A DNA stretch of 57,804 bases from a bacterium (GCA_026225095.1 JAMFSC010000101.1:1-57804), one strand, 5' to 3'; positions 17,272 through 29,288 are shown, counted from the stretch's first letter. Made by a program: numbers and translations. Notes: a model not told the origin generated them from the sequence alone.

Positions 17272-17308
17272 CCGGCGGCCTTCATCCTACCTCCGCTACG
17301 TGGCGCGG

Positions 17309-18601
17309 TTAGCCAGCCTTTTCGAGCAGCATCGGCAGGGTCAGGCTGTGCTTCTTCACCATCTCCGCTGTGATCGTCAGGTCCTTGACCTTCTTGTTGC
17401 CGGGAACGTAGTACATCAGGTCGAGCATCAGCTCTTCGAGAATCATCCGCAGTCCGCGCGCCCCGACCTTGCGTTGCAGTGCCTCACGCGCCACCTCGCG
17501 AGCCGCATCGTCCGTAAAGGTGATCTTCACTCCTTCATAGTCGAACAGCTTCATATACTGCTTCAGGATTGCGTTCTTCGGCTTGGTCAGGATCTCGATC
17601 AGGGCCACCTCGTCCAGCTCGTCGAGGATGCCCAGCACTGGAAGGCGACCAACAAACTCCGGAATCAGGCCATACTTCAACAGGTCCTGAGGCTCCGCCT
17701 GCCGCAAAAGCTCGGCATCCCGCTGTGCCCGGATCGGCGTTACATCGACATCCTTCGCATCCGGATCCGTCAGCGCACGGAAACCCAGTGCCTTCTTGCC
17801 CACTCGCCGTGCGATCACCTTCTCCAGTCCAACGAAGGCTCCGCCGCAGATGAACAGGATATTCGTTGTATCGACGACCGTGAACTCCTGGTGAGGATGC
17901 TTGCGCCCGCCCTGCGGTGGAACGTTCGCGACCGTGCCTTCCAGAAGCTTCAGCAGCGCCTGCTGCACACCCTCGCCCGAGACATCGCGGGTGATCGAAG
18001 GGTTTTCGTCCTTACGCCCAATCTTGTCGATCTCGTCGATGTAGATGATCCCGCTCTGCGCCCGCGCTACGTCCCCATCGGCGGCCTGCAGCAGCTTCAG
18101 GATGATGTTCTCGACGTCCTCGCCGACATACCCGGCCTCGGTCAGAGTCGTCGCATCCACAATTGCGAACGGCACATCCAGCATCTTCGCCATGGTCTGG
18201 GCCAGCAGCGTCTTGCCCGAACCCGTCGGCCCCACCAGCAGGATGTTGGACTTCGCGAGTTCCACATCGTTGCCGCGCGTCTTGTTCATCTGGATCCGCT
18301 TGTAGTGGTTGTAGACCGCCACCGCCAGCTTCTTCTTGGTCTGATCCTGTCCGATCACGTACTCATCGAGGAACGCCTTGACCTCCTGCGGCTTCGGAAG
18401 CTGCGCCGGTGGAGCACCCGGAGCGGCCTCTGTACGGTCATCCTCGAGGATCGAGTTGCATACCGCGACGCACTCATCGCAGATGTAGGCCCGCGGATAG
18501 TCCGAGGGAGACGAGATCAGCTTCGCCACCGCGTCCTGTGACTTGTGGCAAAAAGAGCAGCGTAACGATTCGTCGGATCCCCGAGAGGTCTTCATAGGCA
18601 C
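17309..18601 (-). CDS. clpX: ATP-dependent Clp protease ATP-binding subunit ClpX
   Basis: An AAA+ unfoldase that feeds substrates to ClpP. The 430 residues carry the N-terminal C4 zinc-binding domain (CSFCHKSQ and CDECVAVC), Walker A GPTGSGKT, Walker [14 protein letters not shown] and the sensor region [13 protein letters not shown]. The start could be GTG 18601, five bases after AGGAG, or ATG 18595 two codons later. clpP lies upstream on the same strand, with a terminator between, so clpX probably also has its own promoter. Confidence 0.98.
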   Translation of the reverse strand: MPMKTSRGSDESLRCSFCHKSQDAVAKLISSPSDYPRAYICDECVAVCNSILEDDRTEAAPGAPPAQLPKPQEVKAFLDEYVIGQDQTKKKLAVAVYNHYKRIQMNKTRGNDVELAKSNILLVGPTGSGKTLLAQTMAKMLDVPFAIVDATTLTEAGYVGEDVENIILKLLQAADGDVARAQSGIIYIDEIDKIGRKDENPSITRDVSGEGVQQALLKLLEGTVANVPPQGGRKHPHQEFTVVDTTNILFICGGAFVGLEKVIARRVGKKALGFRALTDPDAKDVDVTPIRAQRDAELLRQAEPQDLLKYGLIPEFVGRLPVLGILDELDEVALIEILTKPKNAILKQYMKLFDYEGVKITFTDDAAREVAREALQRKVGARGLRMILEELMLDLMYYVPGNKKVKDLTITAEMVKKHSLTLPMLLEKAG

Positions 18602-18710
18602 AGCAACTCCTGTCTTCCAGCAGCAAAATCTTGTTCGAGTTTACACCCCTTTAGCGTCGAAAGCAGATTTCGCACCCCTGAGGTAACCAATGCATGGTCG
18701 GACCGGGAAA

Positions 18711-18738
18711 GACAAAAGGCCCCGCCATCAGCGGAGCC
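18711..18738 (-). terminator. Intrinsic terminator downstream of clpP
   Basis: On the minus strand GGCTCCGC (18738-18731), loop TGAT, GCGGGGCC (18725-18718), then TTTTGTC. One G-T pair lies in the stem. It is 22 bases past the clpP stop and separates clpP from clpX. Confidence 0.75.
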
Positions 18739-18760
18739 TCTGTCCCTTCAAAAAACTTCC

Positions 18761-19351
18761 CTACGTCCGAGGCCGATCGATGATGTCGTCGATGATCCCA
18801 TACTCCCGCGCCTGCGGTGCCGTCATGATGAAGTCGCGCTCCACGTCCCGCTCGATCTGCGCCAGCGACTGGCCCGTGCTCTTGGACATCAACGTGTTCG
18901 TAATCTCGCGAATCCGAAGGATCTCCCGCGCATGAATGTCGATGTCGGTCGCCTGTCCGCTCAACCCGCCCATCGAGGGCTGGTGGATCAGAATCCGCGA
19001 GTTGGGCAGCGCGAACCGCTTCCCCTTCTCTCCCGCCATCAACAGAAACGCGCCCATCGACGCCGCCTGCCCGATGCAAAACGTCATCACGTTGTTCTTG
19101 ATGTACTGCATCGTGTCATAGATCGCGAGCCCCGCCGTGATCGATCCACCTGGAGAATTGATGTAAAGCTGGATATCCTTCTCCGGATCCTCGCTGGTCA
19201 GAAACAACATCTGCGCAATGATCACATTGGCAACGTTGTCGTCGATCGGCGTGCCCAGGAAGATGATGTTGTCCCGCAGCAGACGGCTGTAGATGTCATA
19301 GCTCCGCTCACCGCGGCTCGTCTGCTCGACTACAAAAGGCATGTATCCCAT
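18761..19351 (-). CDS. clpP: ATP-dependent Clp protease proteolytic subunit
   Basis: A tetradecameric serine protease that works with ClpX and ClpC, whose genes are both in this window. The length is 196 residues. The catalytic triad is Ser98 (GQAASMGA), His123 ([11 protein letters not shown]) and Asp173 (ERDFIMTA). The family start [21 protein letters not shown] is intact. The gene lies 69 bp after tig, in the classic tig-clpP-clpX order. Confidence 0.98.
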   Translation of the reverse strand: MGYMPFVVEQTSRGERSYDIYSRLLRDNIIFLGTPIDDNVANVIIAQMLFLTSEDPEKDIQLYINSPGGSITAGLAIYDTMQYIKNNVMTFCIGQAASMGAFLLMAGEKGKRFALPNSRILIHQPSMGGLSGQATDIDIHAREILRIREITNTLMSKSTGQSLAQIERDVERDFIMTAPQAREYGIIDDIIDRPRT

Positions 19352-19420
19352 TGCGCTCTCTCTCTTCTCGAAACCGTTATGTCACACGCTGAACCCTGGG
19401 TCCGAAGTCCCGGGCCCGCC

Positions 19421-20857
19421 CTACGAAGCGAGCTTTTCGAACAGCACGTCGCCCGTCTTCTCCCGTCGCATCTGCTCCCGCATCCGGTCGATTCCGCCGT
19501 CCTTCTGCAGCCGTTCCCGCAGAGACTCCAGCGGCTCCCGCGCCTGGATCGACATCATCAGCAGCTCCCGATTCAGATCGTCATCGCTCACGGTCACGCC
19601 TTCGGCTTCGGCGATCTTGTCCAGGATCAGCGACGCCTTTACCTCGTTCACTGCCTGGTCCCGCTGCGCCTCCCGCAGGCGGTTGAAGTCCAGCTTCCGC
19701 ATCTCGTCGGCCTTCATCCCCTGCTGAGCCAGCGCGCGCAGCCCGCGATCCAGACGCGCGTCAATCTGCTGTTGGACAAACGTCTCCGGAACCGGGAAGT
19801 TGAAGCGCCCGATCAACTCCTCGAGCATCGTTTCCTTGGCCCGGTTCTCCAGCGTGTCCTTTTTGCGGAAAGCGCTCCGCTCCCGAAGCTCCGTCTCGAA
19901 CTGGGCCCAGTCTTCGTAGTTGCCCAACTGCTTGGCAAACTCCGCGTCCCGTTCCGGGAAGGTCTTCTTCTTGATTGCCTTGACGGTTACGTCGTAGGCC
20001 ACGGTCTGCCCCGCCAGCCGAGGCTCGCCAAACTCCGCCGGATACGTCACCTCGAACTCCAGCTCCTGCCCCGGAGTCGCGCCGCGCAGCGCATCGTTGA
20101 AGGCGCCCAGCGTGTTCTTCCCGCCAATCTCAATCAGCACATCTTCCCCGGTGATTGGCTCTGTCGTCGACTCGTTCTCTACCCCGTCTTCGCCGACCGT
20201 CAGCGCCAGTTCCTTCATCTTTCCCACAAACCCGATCTCAGCCCAGTCTCCATCGACCAGCGGTCTCGACTCGTCGACCGGTTCCACGGTGGCATGTGGC
20301 TCCAACGCCCGTTCCAGCTCGGCCGTATATTCCTCATCGGTCAGGTCGGAGGCCGGGCGCGTCGCACGCACCGCGTCATACCCGGTCAGGTCGATCTCCG
20401 GAAGCACCTCGAACGCTGCTTTGAAGCGCAACGGCTGGCCATCGAACAGGTTCAGATCTACCACCTGTGGCTGCGAGACCGGCTGTAGATTCGACTCCTC
20501 AATCGCCTGCCGGAACCGGTCCGACACCATTCCGTCCAACACTTCCTGCCGAATCTCCTTCATGAACTTCGACCGGATCACTGTCTCCGGAACCTTGCCG
20601 ACCCGGAATCCAGGAATCCGTGCCAGTTTCTGGTACCGCTTGGTGACGACGTTGAACTGCTTGGAGACATCTTCGGCCGGAACCTCGACGGAGATCTCCC
20701 GCATCAGCTCAGGGTTCAGCGCCGGACCACCATGCTGGTGTCCGCTGTGGTCATGTCCCGCGTGGTCATGCCCTTCATGCGTCAGTGCTTCCTGTGTCTC
20801 TACTGTTGGCGTGTGCTCAGCCAGATCGTTCGCATCCGTTGTCTCAATGGGGGTCAA
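19421..20857 (-). CDS. tig: Trigger factor with His-rich N-terminal extension
   Basis: A ribosome-bound chaperone and peptidyl-prolyl isomerase. The 478 residues contain the N-terminal ribosome-binding domain (MREISVEVPAEDVSKQF, IPGFRVGKVPETVI), the FKBP-like domain (GDWAEIGFVGK, TLGAFNDALRGATPGQELEF) and the C-terminal helical domain. The canonical domain starts at residue 52. In front lies a ~50-residue extension with HEGHDHAGHDHSGHQHGG. The longer form uses TTG 20857, seven bases after GGAAGG; ATG 20704 would give the short form but has no visible Shine-Dalgarno. The His cluster could bind Ni, Zn or Co (inference). Confidence 0.95.
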   Translation of the reverse strand: MTPIETTDANDLAEHTPTVETQEALTHEGHDHAGHDHSGHQHGGPALNPELMREISVEVPAEDVSKQFNVVTKRYQKLARIPGFRVGKVPETVIRSKFMKEIRQEVLDGMVSDRFRQAIEESNLQPVSQPQVVDLNLFDGQPLRFKAAFEVLPEIDLTGYDAVRATRPASDLTDEEYTAELERALEPHATVEPVDESRPLVDGDWAEIGFVGKMKELALTVGEDGVENESTTEPITGEDVLIEIGGKNTLGAFNDALRGATPGQELEFEVTYPAEFGEPRLAGQTVAYDVTVKAIKKKTFPERDAEFAKQLGNYEDWAQFETELRERSAFRKKDTLENRAKETMLEELIGRFNFPVPETFVQQQIDARLDRGLRALAQQGMKADEMRKLDFNRLREAQRDQAVNEVKASLILDKIAEAEGVTVSDDDLNRELLMMSIQAREPLESLRERLQKDGGIDRMREQMRREKTGDVLFEKLAS

Positions 20858-21055
20858 TGCAGTGCCTTCCAGGGAATCTCATGTTCTGCCGCATCGCATT
20901 GCTCCCCATCCGGCCCCGGTGGAAAGAGACCTCGACGCCGCACCTGCGTGCCAGCAAGAAGACGCGATCCCAGAGGGTTACGGGGAGGCGCCCACGGCAG
21001 GCGTCCCACTACCACTCTACGAGTGTTCCGCGTGGAGGGTCAAACCGCCAGCCGC

Positions 21056-22345
21056 CTAAAATGGCGATGTAGCCGCATCCGTCAGCGCGAACAGTTCCAC
21101 TCTGATCTCCCAGTGCACCGTCTGCCCCGGCTGCGCGATGACCATTCCGGTATCCTCGCCCGAACCCCACCGGCGCCCAAACGGATCGTCAAGGTTTGTC
21201 TGCGGCGAAATCGACACAAAATCGGCCCCGGCTGGCGAGAAAACATGCACCGCCCTGGTCGTCTGCGACACGAGCGTCATCCGGTAGCCGAACTTTGCCG
21301 CCGGATCCCGCAACTCCACCACCGGAGCCTGGTCGAAGGGCGCCTTCAGATGGACGAAGGTGTCGTTCAGCGAAATATTCCGCAGAGTCACCCCGCCCCT
21401 CGCCGTAAAGTCATACGGTGTTCCGGCCACATAGGCCATAGGCTCGGTTCCTACCCCGTGTGCACCCGGCTGAACAGTCCGCTGCGCAGCCGGGATGTGG
21501 AGCATCGCCTGCCCGCGATCTCCGCTCGGAATCAGAAATCGCGGTGCCCATCCGATCCCAACCGGCATCGGCTGATCGCCCACATTCTTGACGTCCACCG
21601 TCAGCCCAAGGGTGCGCCCGCCCAGAAGCACCGCAACCTTGGTCTCCGACTGGGAAGGCCAGCGCCCCTCAAAGTCTGTCGCAGCGAACGTCGCCGTCGC
21701 CGTCTGCTCATCCGCCAGTGTGTCCACGCTCACATTCGTGGCCGGAGTTTTCAGCAGCAGTCCCCCGAACGCCGCCGGCGTGGGAGTCTCCACGGTATTT
21801 GCCGGAAGGTTGAAGTTCTTCCCCTGCCACGGCACTGAAATGCTCTTACCGTCGTGCGAAACCAAACCCGAGAGCTGCCCAGCCCACGGAACCAGCACCG
21901 GGCCACCCTGCGTCAGGCTCGCTTGCCCCGCCGCATCCTCGTTCACTCCACTCATCCTCTTTGCCGCAGTGTCCAGGTCAGACGAATCGAGCAGGTTGAC
22001 CTCTCCCTTCTCCGGAAGATACGCCGTCAACTGCAGAAGATCCATCCCCCGCCCCGGAAGCAGCGTCGCCGACAGAAACTCCGGCATCACCCCGCCCGGA
22101 ACCCGCGACCGCGTCAGAACAATCGCATCTTCCCCGCCGGGTCTGGGTTGCGACACCTCGGGCGTCGGGCTCCGCAGGTGCTGTTTCAGTTTTTGAATAT
22201 TGCCCCGCCCGTGCTCCAGATACGCCAGCACCGACCCCAACACCAGCAGCCCGATCGACAGGCCCGTCATCGTGCCGGATCGCATCAACCTCTTCCCCGA
22301 AACGCCCCACTCTTCGATACGCCGGACGAAAAGCTTCCAATACAT
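21056..22345 (-). CDS. Membrane-anchored aldose-1-epimerase-like protein
   Basis: A 429-residue protein with an N-terminal membrane anchor (GLSIGLLVLGSVLAYLEHG), so the rest is probably periplasmic. The C-terminal ~270 residues fit the galactose-mutarotase fold: VDVKNVGDQPMPVGIGWAPRFLIP, then VHVFSPAGADFVSISPQTNLDDPFG and PGQTVHWEIRVELF near the end. These enzymes interconvert alpha and beta anomers of sugars, but related proteins only bind sugars. The middle ~100 residues are unassigned. ATG 22345 was chosen; a TTG at 22369 is possible. Confidence 0.75.
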   Translation of the reverse strand: MYWKLFVRRIEEWGVSGKRLMRSGTMTGLSIGLLVLGSVLAYLEHGRGNIQKLKQHLRSPTPEVSQPRPGGEDAIVLTRSRVPGGVMPEFLSATLLPGRGMDLLQLTAYLPEKGEVNLLDSSDLDTAAKRMSGVNEDAAGQASLTQGGPVLVPWAGQLSGLVSHDGKSISVPWQGKNFNLPANTVETPTPAAFGGLLLKTPATNVSVDTLADEQTATATFAATDFEGRWPSQSETKVAVLLGGRTLGLTVDVKNVGDQPMPVGIGWAPRFLIPSGDRGQAMLHIPAAQRTVQPGAHGVGTEPMAYVAGTPYDFTARGGVTLRNISLNDTFVHLKAPFDQAPVVELRDPAAKFGYRMTLVSQTTRAVHVFSPAGADFVSISPQTNLDDPFGRRWGSGEDTGMVIAQPGQTVHWEIRVELFALTDAATSPF

Positions 22346-22399
22346 CACGCTGAGCCTAGCATCTTCCAATACAGTGTCGCCTCGTCATCGCTGCGTTAG

Positions 22400-22667
22400 G
22401 GAATCTCTGATCAAGTCGGCCATGTTGACCTCCGGACAGTCAGACAGTCCGATTATCGAAGCCGCACCATACCACTTTCGCACAATACGGTTTCTGTCCA
22501 GTTTTTCCGCGCAACGGCCCACGTTCTGCCCATCGAAAAGTCTCTGGTGAAACATTGGCAATTCAACGACCGCCGCCCATAACCCCTTTAGAAAACCACG
22601 ATTACCGCCATGCACTCAAAATGGTGCAAAACGGACCACTTCATGAGAAGAAATCTACCGAGTGGTC
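22400..22667 (-). repeat. Dispersed intergenic repeat, ~270 bp, copy A
   Basis: Read on the minus strand it begins GACCACT-N20-AGTGGTC (22667-22634). It continues with GTTTTCTAAAGGGGTTA, CAATGTTTCACCAGAGACTT, GTGGGCCGTTGC and AAAAACTGGACAGAAAC, and ends near GTCAACATGGCC...GAGATTCC. The same blocks in the same order occur at 27642-27975 and 57441-57640. One frame stays open through the core here and in copy B but is shifted in copy C, so coding is unlikely. It fills the gap between the epimerase-like gene and udgB. Confidence 0.85.
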
Positions 22668-22793
22668 CTACCTCTAGGCCCGTCCACGGCTAAACCAACA
22701 CACTTTCCTTCCTTCAAAGGTCACGGGCATGATTCAGTACAGTATAGAGGTCCCTTAGCACCCATTCTACTGCCGCCGCATGCACCCCGGTCT

Positions 22794-22821
22794 TTGCTCC
22801 CGGCCACAAACTCCCTATCAT
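22794..22821 (+). promoter_or_regulatory. Predicted promoter for a leaderless udgB transcript
   Basis: TTGCTC (22794-22799), 16-base spacer, TATCAT (22816-22821). The udgB ATG begins seven bases later, where transcription would start, and no Shine-Dalgarno lies between. Confidence 0.45.
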
Positions 22822-22828
22822 CAGAGTC

Positions 22829-23587
22829 ATGCCGTCCCTGGTGCAACCCGTTGGTCAAGTGCAGCCACGCCTCCCCGGAGTCCGCGCCCGCGAGGCCGTG
22901 CGGAACCAGATCATCGCCTGCGAACGCTGTCCGCGCCTCCGCGCCTACTGCCAGCGCATCGGAGAGGTGCGCCGGCGCGCCTACATGGACGAGATCTACT
23001 GGTCGCGACCCGTCCCCGGATTCGGAGATCCTGCCGCCCGTGTTCTCATCCTCGGGCTCGCCCCCGGAGCTCACGGAGCCAACCGTACAGGCCGCCCTTT
23101 CACCGGAGACGGCGCCGGCTACTTCATGTATCCCATCCTCCATCAGCTCGGCTTCGCCAACCAGCCCCGCGGCGTATCCCGTACCGACGGCCTTGTCCTT
23201 CAGGACGCCTGGATCGCCTCCGTCGTCCGCTGCGCCCCACCTGGCGATAAGCCCTTTCCCCAGGAGATTCGCAACTGTTCCTCGCACCTCGCCGCCGAGA
23301 TCGACCTCCTCCGCCGAGTACAGGTGGTCGTCTGCCTCGGTAAGATCGCCTTCGACGGGTACCTCACCCATCTCCACGGCAGGGAGGTGATCCCCCGCAA
23401 ATCGGCCTACCGATTCGCACATCACGCGGAATACCTCCTGCCCAACGGCCTCCACCTCCTCGCGTCCTATCACCCTTCACTCCGCAACACGAATACCGGT
23501 CGACTCGACGAAGGGATGTTCGCTGCCGTCTTCCTCCGCGCCCGCAAACTTGCCGGCCTCCCACCCCCACCCGCCTTCGCCGAGTAA
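22829..23587 (+). CDS. Family 5 uracil-DNA glycosylase (UdgB type)
   Basis: Removes uracil and other deaminated bases from DNA. The 252-residue protein has the cysteines of a [4Fe-4S] cluster (IACERCPRLRAYC early, SVVRCAPPGDKP and RNCSSHL later). Motif A is GLAPGAHGANRTGRPFTGD, and the C-terminal motif is ASYHPSLRNTNTGRL. Family 5 lacks the polar Asp/Asn of other UDGs in motif A, as here. It is monocistronic. Confidence 0.93.
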   Translation: MPSLVQPVGQVQPRLPGVRAREAVRNQIIACERCPRLRAYCQRIGEVRRRAYMDEIYWSRPVPGFGDPAARVLILGLAPGAHGANRTGRPFTGDGAGYFMYPILHQLGFANQPRGVSRTDGLVLQDAWIASVVRCAPPGDKPFPQEIRNCSSHLAAEIDLLRRVQVVVCLGKIAFDGYLTHLHGREVIPRKSAYRFAHHAEYLLPNGLHLLASYHPSLRNTNTGRLDEGMFAAVFLRARKLAGLPPPPAFAE

Positions 23588-23690
23588 GTCCACCGCCCCA
23601 ACCAACCATTCCCTCCACCTCCGAATCAGAATGCCAAGCAGCCGCGCGGTGCGCAGAAACCGTATCCGCCCGGCGGAAAGAGGTCCATCC

Positions 23691-24068
23691 ATGAAGCCGA
23701 GATACCAAGCGATTGCGTTCCTCACCGGCCTCACCGCCGGTGCCGTCGTCGCCCTTCTCTACACCCCGCTCAGCGGCGAAGAGACCCGTAGGCGCATCCG
23801 CGACGGAGTCGATCAGGCAGGCGACCGCCTCAGCGATGCCGCAATCTACCTCCGCGATCAAGCCGAACACATCAACCACGAATCCCTGGCCGTCATTGAG
23901 CGCACCCGCCGGCAGGTCGAAGATGTTCTCGAAGAGGCCGGAGACGCTGTAGCATCCACCCTCCGCCATGCAAGCAAGACCTTCTCCGAAAACGCCAGCA
24001 ACGCCTCCGCCGCGGTCTCTGCGGCTGTCAGCGGCGCTACCAGTCGCCTGACCGACAAACTCGGCTAA
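23691..24068 (+). CDS. YtxH-domain membrane-associated protein
   Basis: A 125-residue protein with an N-terminal glycine-rich membrane helix (AIAFLTGLTAGAVVALLYTPLSGEETRRRI), the hallmark of YtxH proteins. A long amphipathic helix of Ala/Glu/Arg-rich repeats follows (DQAGDRLSDAA, VEDVLEEAGDAVA) and probably forms a coiled coil. These proteins are often stress-induced and of unclear function. ATG 23691 is preceded by GGAAAGAGG. Confidence 0.85.
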   Translation: MKPRYQAIAFLTGLTAGAVVALLYTPLSGEETRRRIRDGVDQAGDRLSDAAIYLRDQAEHINHESLAVIERTRRQVEDVLEEAGDAVASTLRHASKTFSENASNASAAVSAAVSGATSRLTDKLG

Positions 24069-24190
24069 CGCGGAAGACTTTCCAGGCACCCTGACTTTCT
24101 CGCCCAGGTCCGGGCCTTGGGATTCGAACAAGGGACTTTCCAGCCCGATCGTGGCGGGGGACATCGATAATCCCTGCCCGATTCCGGATC

Positions 24191-24619
24191 CTACTCCGGA
24201 GGTCCGACCGCGAGCACGAAATAGGACACCGGCACCTCCCCGATGTTCTTCACATAGTGCATCCCGCCCGCGACCACCAGGCCCATGTCCCCAGCCTTCA
24301 TCGTGTGCGAGACGCCATCGACCCAGAGCTCTGCGGTACCCGCTTTCATGAACCAGATCTCGCTATGCAGATGCTTCCGCGTCTCCTCTGGGGGCGCCCC
24401 CGGCTGCAACACACTCTCATGCGCCTCCAGCCTGAGCCCGGCGTTCAACATCCCAGTCAAAAATGCCTGCGAGGTCCGCTTCTCTCCCGCCACATGCTCC
24501 GCCTTCGCCGGATAGACTCCCGACTCCAGTTGTCCCGGAGCAGCGCCCGCCTGGGCCACCCCCGCCCCACCCGACCATACCGCCGCTGGCAAAAGCCATG
24601 AAAACTGACGCCGATCCAT
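24191..24619 (-). CDS. Secreted cupin-domain protein
   Basis: A 142-residue precursor. MDRRQFSWLLPAAVWSG looks like a short twin-arginine-type or Sec signal. The rest is a single cupin barrel: LRLEAHESVLQPGAPPEE, KHLHSEIWFMKAGTAELWVDG (motif 1, with His residues and Glu for metal) and HTMKAGDMGLVVAGGMHYVKN (motif 2). Substrate is unknown. The start at 24619 follows GGGGGAT. It is downstream of clpC on the same strand, separated by a terminator hairpin. Confidence 0.85.
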   Translation of the reverse strand: MDRRQFSWLLPAAVWSGGAGVAQAGAAPGQLESGVYPAKAEHVAGEKRTSQAFLTGMLNAGLRLEAHESVLQPGAPPEETRKHLHSEIWFMKAGTAELWVDGVSHTMKAGDMGLVVAGGMHYVKNIGEVPVSYFVLAVGPPE

Positions 24620-24674
24620 AGATCCCCCATCCCCTAGTCTAGACCCCGCAATAATTGCCCCCAGATATACGGAA

Positions 24675-24696
24675 GCCCCAGCCCGAAGGCTGGGGC
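24675..24696 (-). terminator. Hairpin terminator after clpC
   Basis: GCCCCAGCC-TTCG-GGCTGGGGC on the minus strand, a 9-bp GC-rich stem with a UUCG tetraloop. It starts 24 bases after the clpC stop. The following T-run is short (TTCC), so it may act mainly as an mRNA end-protecting structure. Confidence 0.7.
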
Positions 24697-24719
24697 ACCG
24701 AGTTTCGATCATTCACCGG

Positions 24720-27194
<2,475 letters not shown>

Positions 27195-27641
27195 GTTCCC
27201 CCTTCAGCCCACGCCTCGAAAGGCTCTAACCGGCCACTCAACCAGACCCGGGGGCCCGATCAAGCGCCGTTGGTCCCGAAACCTACTCCCGCGTCAACAT
27301 CACGCGGGAACCATCAGGCTGCCACCGGCAAAACGGAGCATCCACTTCCTACCATCAGTGTAGCCGCAACTCGCTCGACGACGTCCATGCCGCAAAAGTT
27401 ATGCCTAAGCTAACCCAGATAGATTAGACGCCTCTGTGCAAATTTGGGTCGCAATTCCAAAAGGACCGGAACTCTGTCCCTGTTTGAACCGGCCCATTCC
27501 TGGCGCGACTCTCTCCCCTCGACCTATCCCCTTGAGGGAGCCTCTGAATCAATACCGAAGCATGGCCGTGGGCCTTTGGAGGACCGCAAGTGGAGGACCG
27601 GAAGGCGCTTTGGGTCAACTCGTGAACGGGATAAGAGGTAG
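27195..27641. other. Non-coding stretch upstream of clpC
   Basis: About 450 bp with no convincing gene. Reading from clpC it contains the leader, an exact inverted repeat at 27288-27308 (listed separately) and unique sequence up to repeat copy B. No CIRCE or CtsR-type operator is visible. Confidence 0.6.
27288..27308 (-). promoter_or_regulatory. Perfect 7-bp inverted repeat in the clpC leader region
   Basis: CCCGCGT at 27288-27294 and ACGCGGG at 27302-27308 flank a 7-base centre, about 95 bp upstream of the clpC start. It could be a 5'-UTR hairpin or a repressor operator; the sequence does not match CIRCE. Confidence 0.35.
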
Positions 27642-27975
27642 GACCACTGGGTCCAATTCTTCCAATAAAGTGGTCTGTTTTGCGTCGTTTTGGGTGCATG
27701 TCTGTAATCGTGGTGTTCTAAAGGGGTTACGGGCGGCGGCCGCCGAATTCCCAATGTTTCACCAGAGACTTTTCGATGGACAGAACGTGGGCCGTTGCAT
27801 GGAAAAACTGGACAGAAACGTGATTTGCGAAAGTGGCATGTTTCGGCTTCGATTATCGGACAGTCTGGCGACTGCGGGGGTCGTTCACTTCGTTCAAGAT
27901 GACGACGTAGAACATACAACGGCGTCGAGCACCAGTTGTCCGGGAGTCAACATGGCCGGCTTGATCGGAGATTCC
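27642..27975 (+). repeat. Dispersed intergenic repeat, copy B
   Basis: Starts GACCACT (27642-27648), N20, AGTGGTC (27669-27675). It shares GGTGTTCTAAAGGGGTTA, CCCAATGTTTCACCAGAGAC, CAGAACGTGGGCCGTTGC and AAAAACTGGACAGAAACG with copy A, and ends with GTCAACATGGCC...GAGATTCC. Relative to copy A it has ~75 extra bases before the end block. It is in the opposite orientation to copy A and lies between clpC and lolD. Confidence 0.85.
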
Positions 27976-27996
27976 ACCGGGTTGATCGGATATTCT

Positions 27997-28728
27997 CTAG
28001 ATACCTGACTCCGCCAGCCTCCCATCTCGCAGCCGCAGCATCCTGTCACATCGTCCGGCGAACTCGAGATTGTGCGTCACGACCACGCTGGTCAGCCCAT
28101 GCTCGCGATGCATCTTCTGGATCAACTCGAAGACTGTATCCGCAGTCCGCCCGTCCAGGTCTCCCGTGGGTTCGTCCGCCAGAAGAAGCTGTGGTTCCGT
28201 CACCAGCGCCCGAGCGAGGCTCACCCGCTGCTGTTCTCCCCCGCTGAGCTCTCCGGACCGGTTCTCCATTCGATCCCCAAGACCCACCTCTTCAAGCCAG
28301 ACCTTCGCCCGTTCCAGTGCCCACCCGCGTCTTACGCCACGCGCAAGCAACGGCATCGCCACATTCTCCAGCGCGGAAAACTCCGGAAGCAGGTAATGAA
28401 ACTGCCACACATACCCAACCTCGCGATTGCGGAACCGGGCCGCCTCCGCCGCTGAGAACCGGCTCACCGCCCGGTCCCCGCACCATACCTCGCCCGCCGT
28501 GGGCCGATCGAGCGCGGCCAGCAGATGAAGCAGCGAGCTCTTTCCCGAGCCGCTCTCGCCGACCACCGCTACCATCTCGCCAGCGCGCACCGCGAAGTCG
28601 AGACCACGGAACAACACAAGCTCTCCCCGGGCCCGGCCGGCCACGGATGGAAAGACCTTGGTCAGCCCCTCCGTCCGCAATACCACGCGCGCCATCTCAC
28701 CGCCGACCAGCGGTTCCAGGCTCCCCAT
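27997..28728 (-). CDS. lolD: Lipoprotein-releasing ABC transporter ATP-binding protein (LolD-like)
   Basis: A 243-residue ATPase: Walker A GESGSGKSSLL, Q-loop YVWQFHYLLPEFSALENV, signature LSGGEQQRVSLARAL, Walker [13 protein letters not shown] and the H-loop His in VVTHN. This is the LolD/MacB/FtsE class, which energises FtsX-type permeases rather than channel transporters. Its natural partner is the lolC-like gene ~600 bp upstream in the same transcript. The start is uncertain: ATG 28728, a TTG at 28746 overlapping the previous stop, or ATG 28695. Confidence 0.88.
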   Translation of the reverse strand: MGSLEPLVGGEMARVVLRTEGLTKVFPSVAGRARGELVLFRGLDFAVRAGEMVAVVGESGSGKSSLLHLLAALDRPTAGEVWCGDRAVSRFSAAEAARFRNREVGYVWQFHYLLPEFSALENVAMPLLARGVRRGWALERAKVWLEEVGLGDRMENRSGELSGGEQQRVSLARALVTEPQLLLADEPTGDLDGRTADTVFELIQKMHREHGLTSVVVTHNLEFAGRCDRMLRLRDGRLAESGI

Positions 28729-28742
28729 CCCCTCGTCCCCGC

Positions 28743-29288
28743 TCAAACCTCCTCCTCGACCGAGACCTTACCGCCGTCATCCGCTTCGCCCTCAGAAGCG
28801 AACCCCTGATCCGCGCTTCCATCGGCCCTGGGCTCCATCTCCGGCTTTGGCCGCCACTCCGCCCGAAACGCGATCGCCATTCGATTCCACGCGTTGATGC
28901 TTGCAATCGCCAGCGTCAGGTCCGCTACCTCTGCCTCGGAGAAATGTGCGAGCACTGCCTCGTATGCCTCATCCGGGGCATGTCCGGCCTGAATATCCGT
29001 TACCGCCTCAGTCCACCCAAACGCCGCCCGCTCCTTCTGCGTATAGGCATTGGACCCCTTCCAATCCGCGACGCCCGCGATTCGGTCCTCCGTCTCATGG
29101 TGCTTCCGAAGCTCCTTCGTATGCAGCCCGATACAAAACTCACAGCCATTGATCAACGAAGCCTTCAGCCTGACCAATGCCAGCAGCACCGCCTCCAACC
29201 CTGTCTCCGTGTTGAGGTAGTGCTCTACCCCTCGCATCGCCGCGATTCCTCCGGGCGCCAGTTCCGCATAGTTCAATCGTTGCGTCAT
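28743..29288 (-). CDS. AhpD-like carboxymuconolactone-decarboxylase-family protein
   Basis: A 181-residue alkylhydroperoxidase-fold protein. The redox motif is Cys49-Glu-Phe-Cys52 with His56 (CEFCIGLHTKELRKHHE), typical of AhpD and YciW-like antioxidant proteins. The last ~30 residues are an acidic, disordered tail. It is unusual in being inserted between the lolC-like and lolD-like genes, 36 bp after one and abutting the other, so it shares their transcript. Confidence 0.88.
   Translation of the reverse strand: MTQRLNYAELAPGGIAAMRGVEHYLNTETGLEAVLLALVRLKASLINGCEFCIGLHTKELRKHHETEDRIAGVADWKGSNAYTQKERAAFGWTEAVTDIQAGHAPDEAYEAVLAHFSEAEVADLTLAIASINAWNRMAIAFRAEWRPKPEMEPRADGSADQGFASEGEADDGGKVSVEEEV

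Noticed and set aside
22385..22615. A 76-codon minus-strand frame within repeat copy A, similar to one in copy B (PMFHQRLFDGQNVGRC...)
   Set aside because: Copy C carries indels that shift the frame, and fragments occur elsewhere, so the similarity reflects the DNA repeat rather than a conserved protein.
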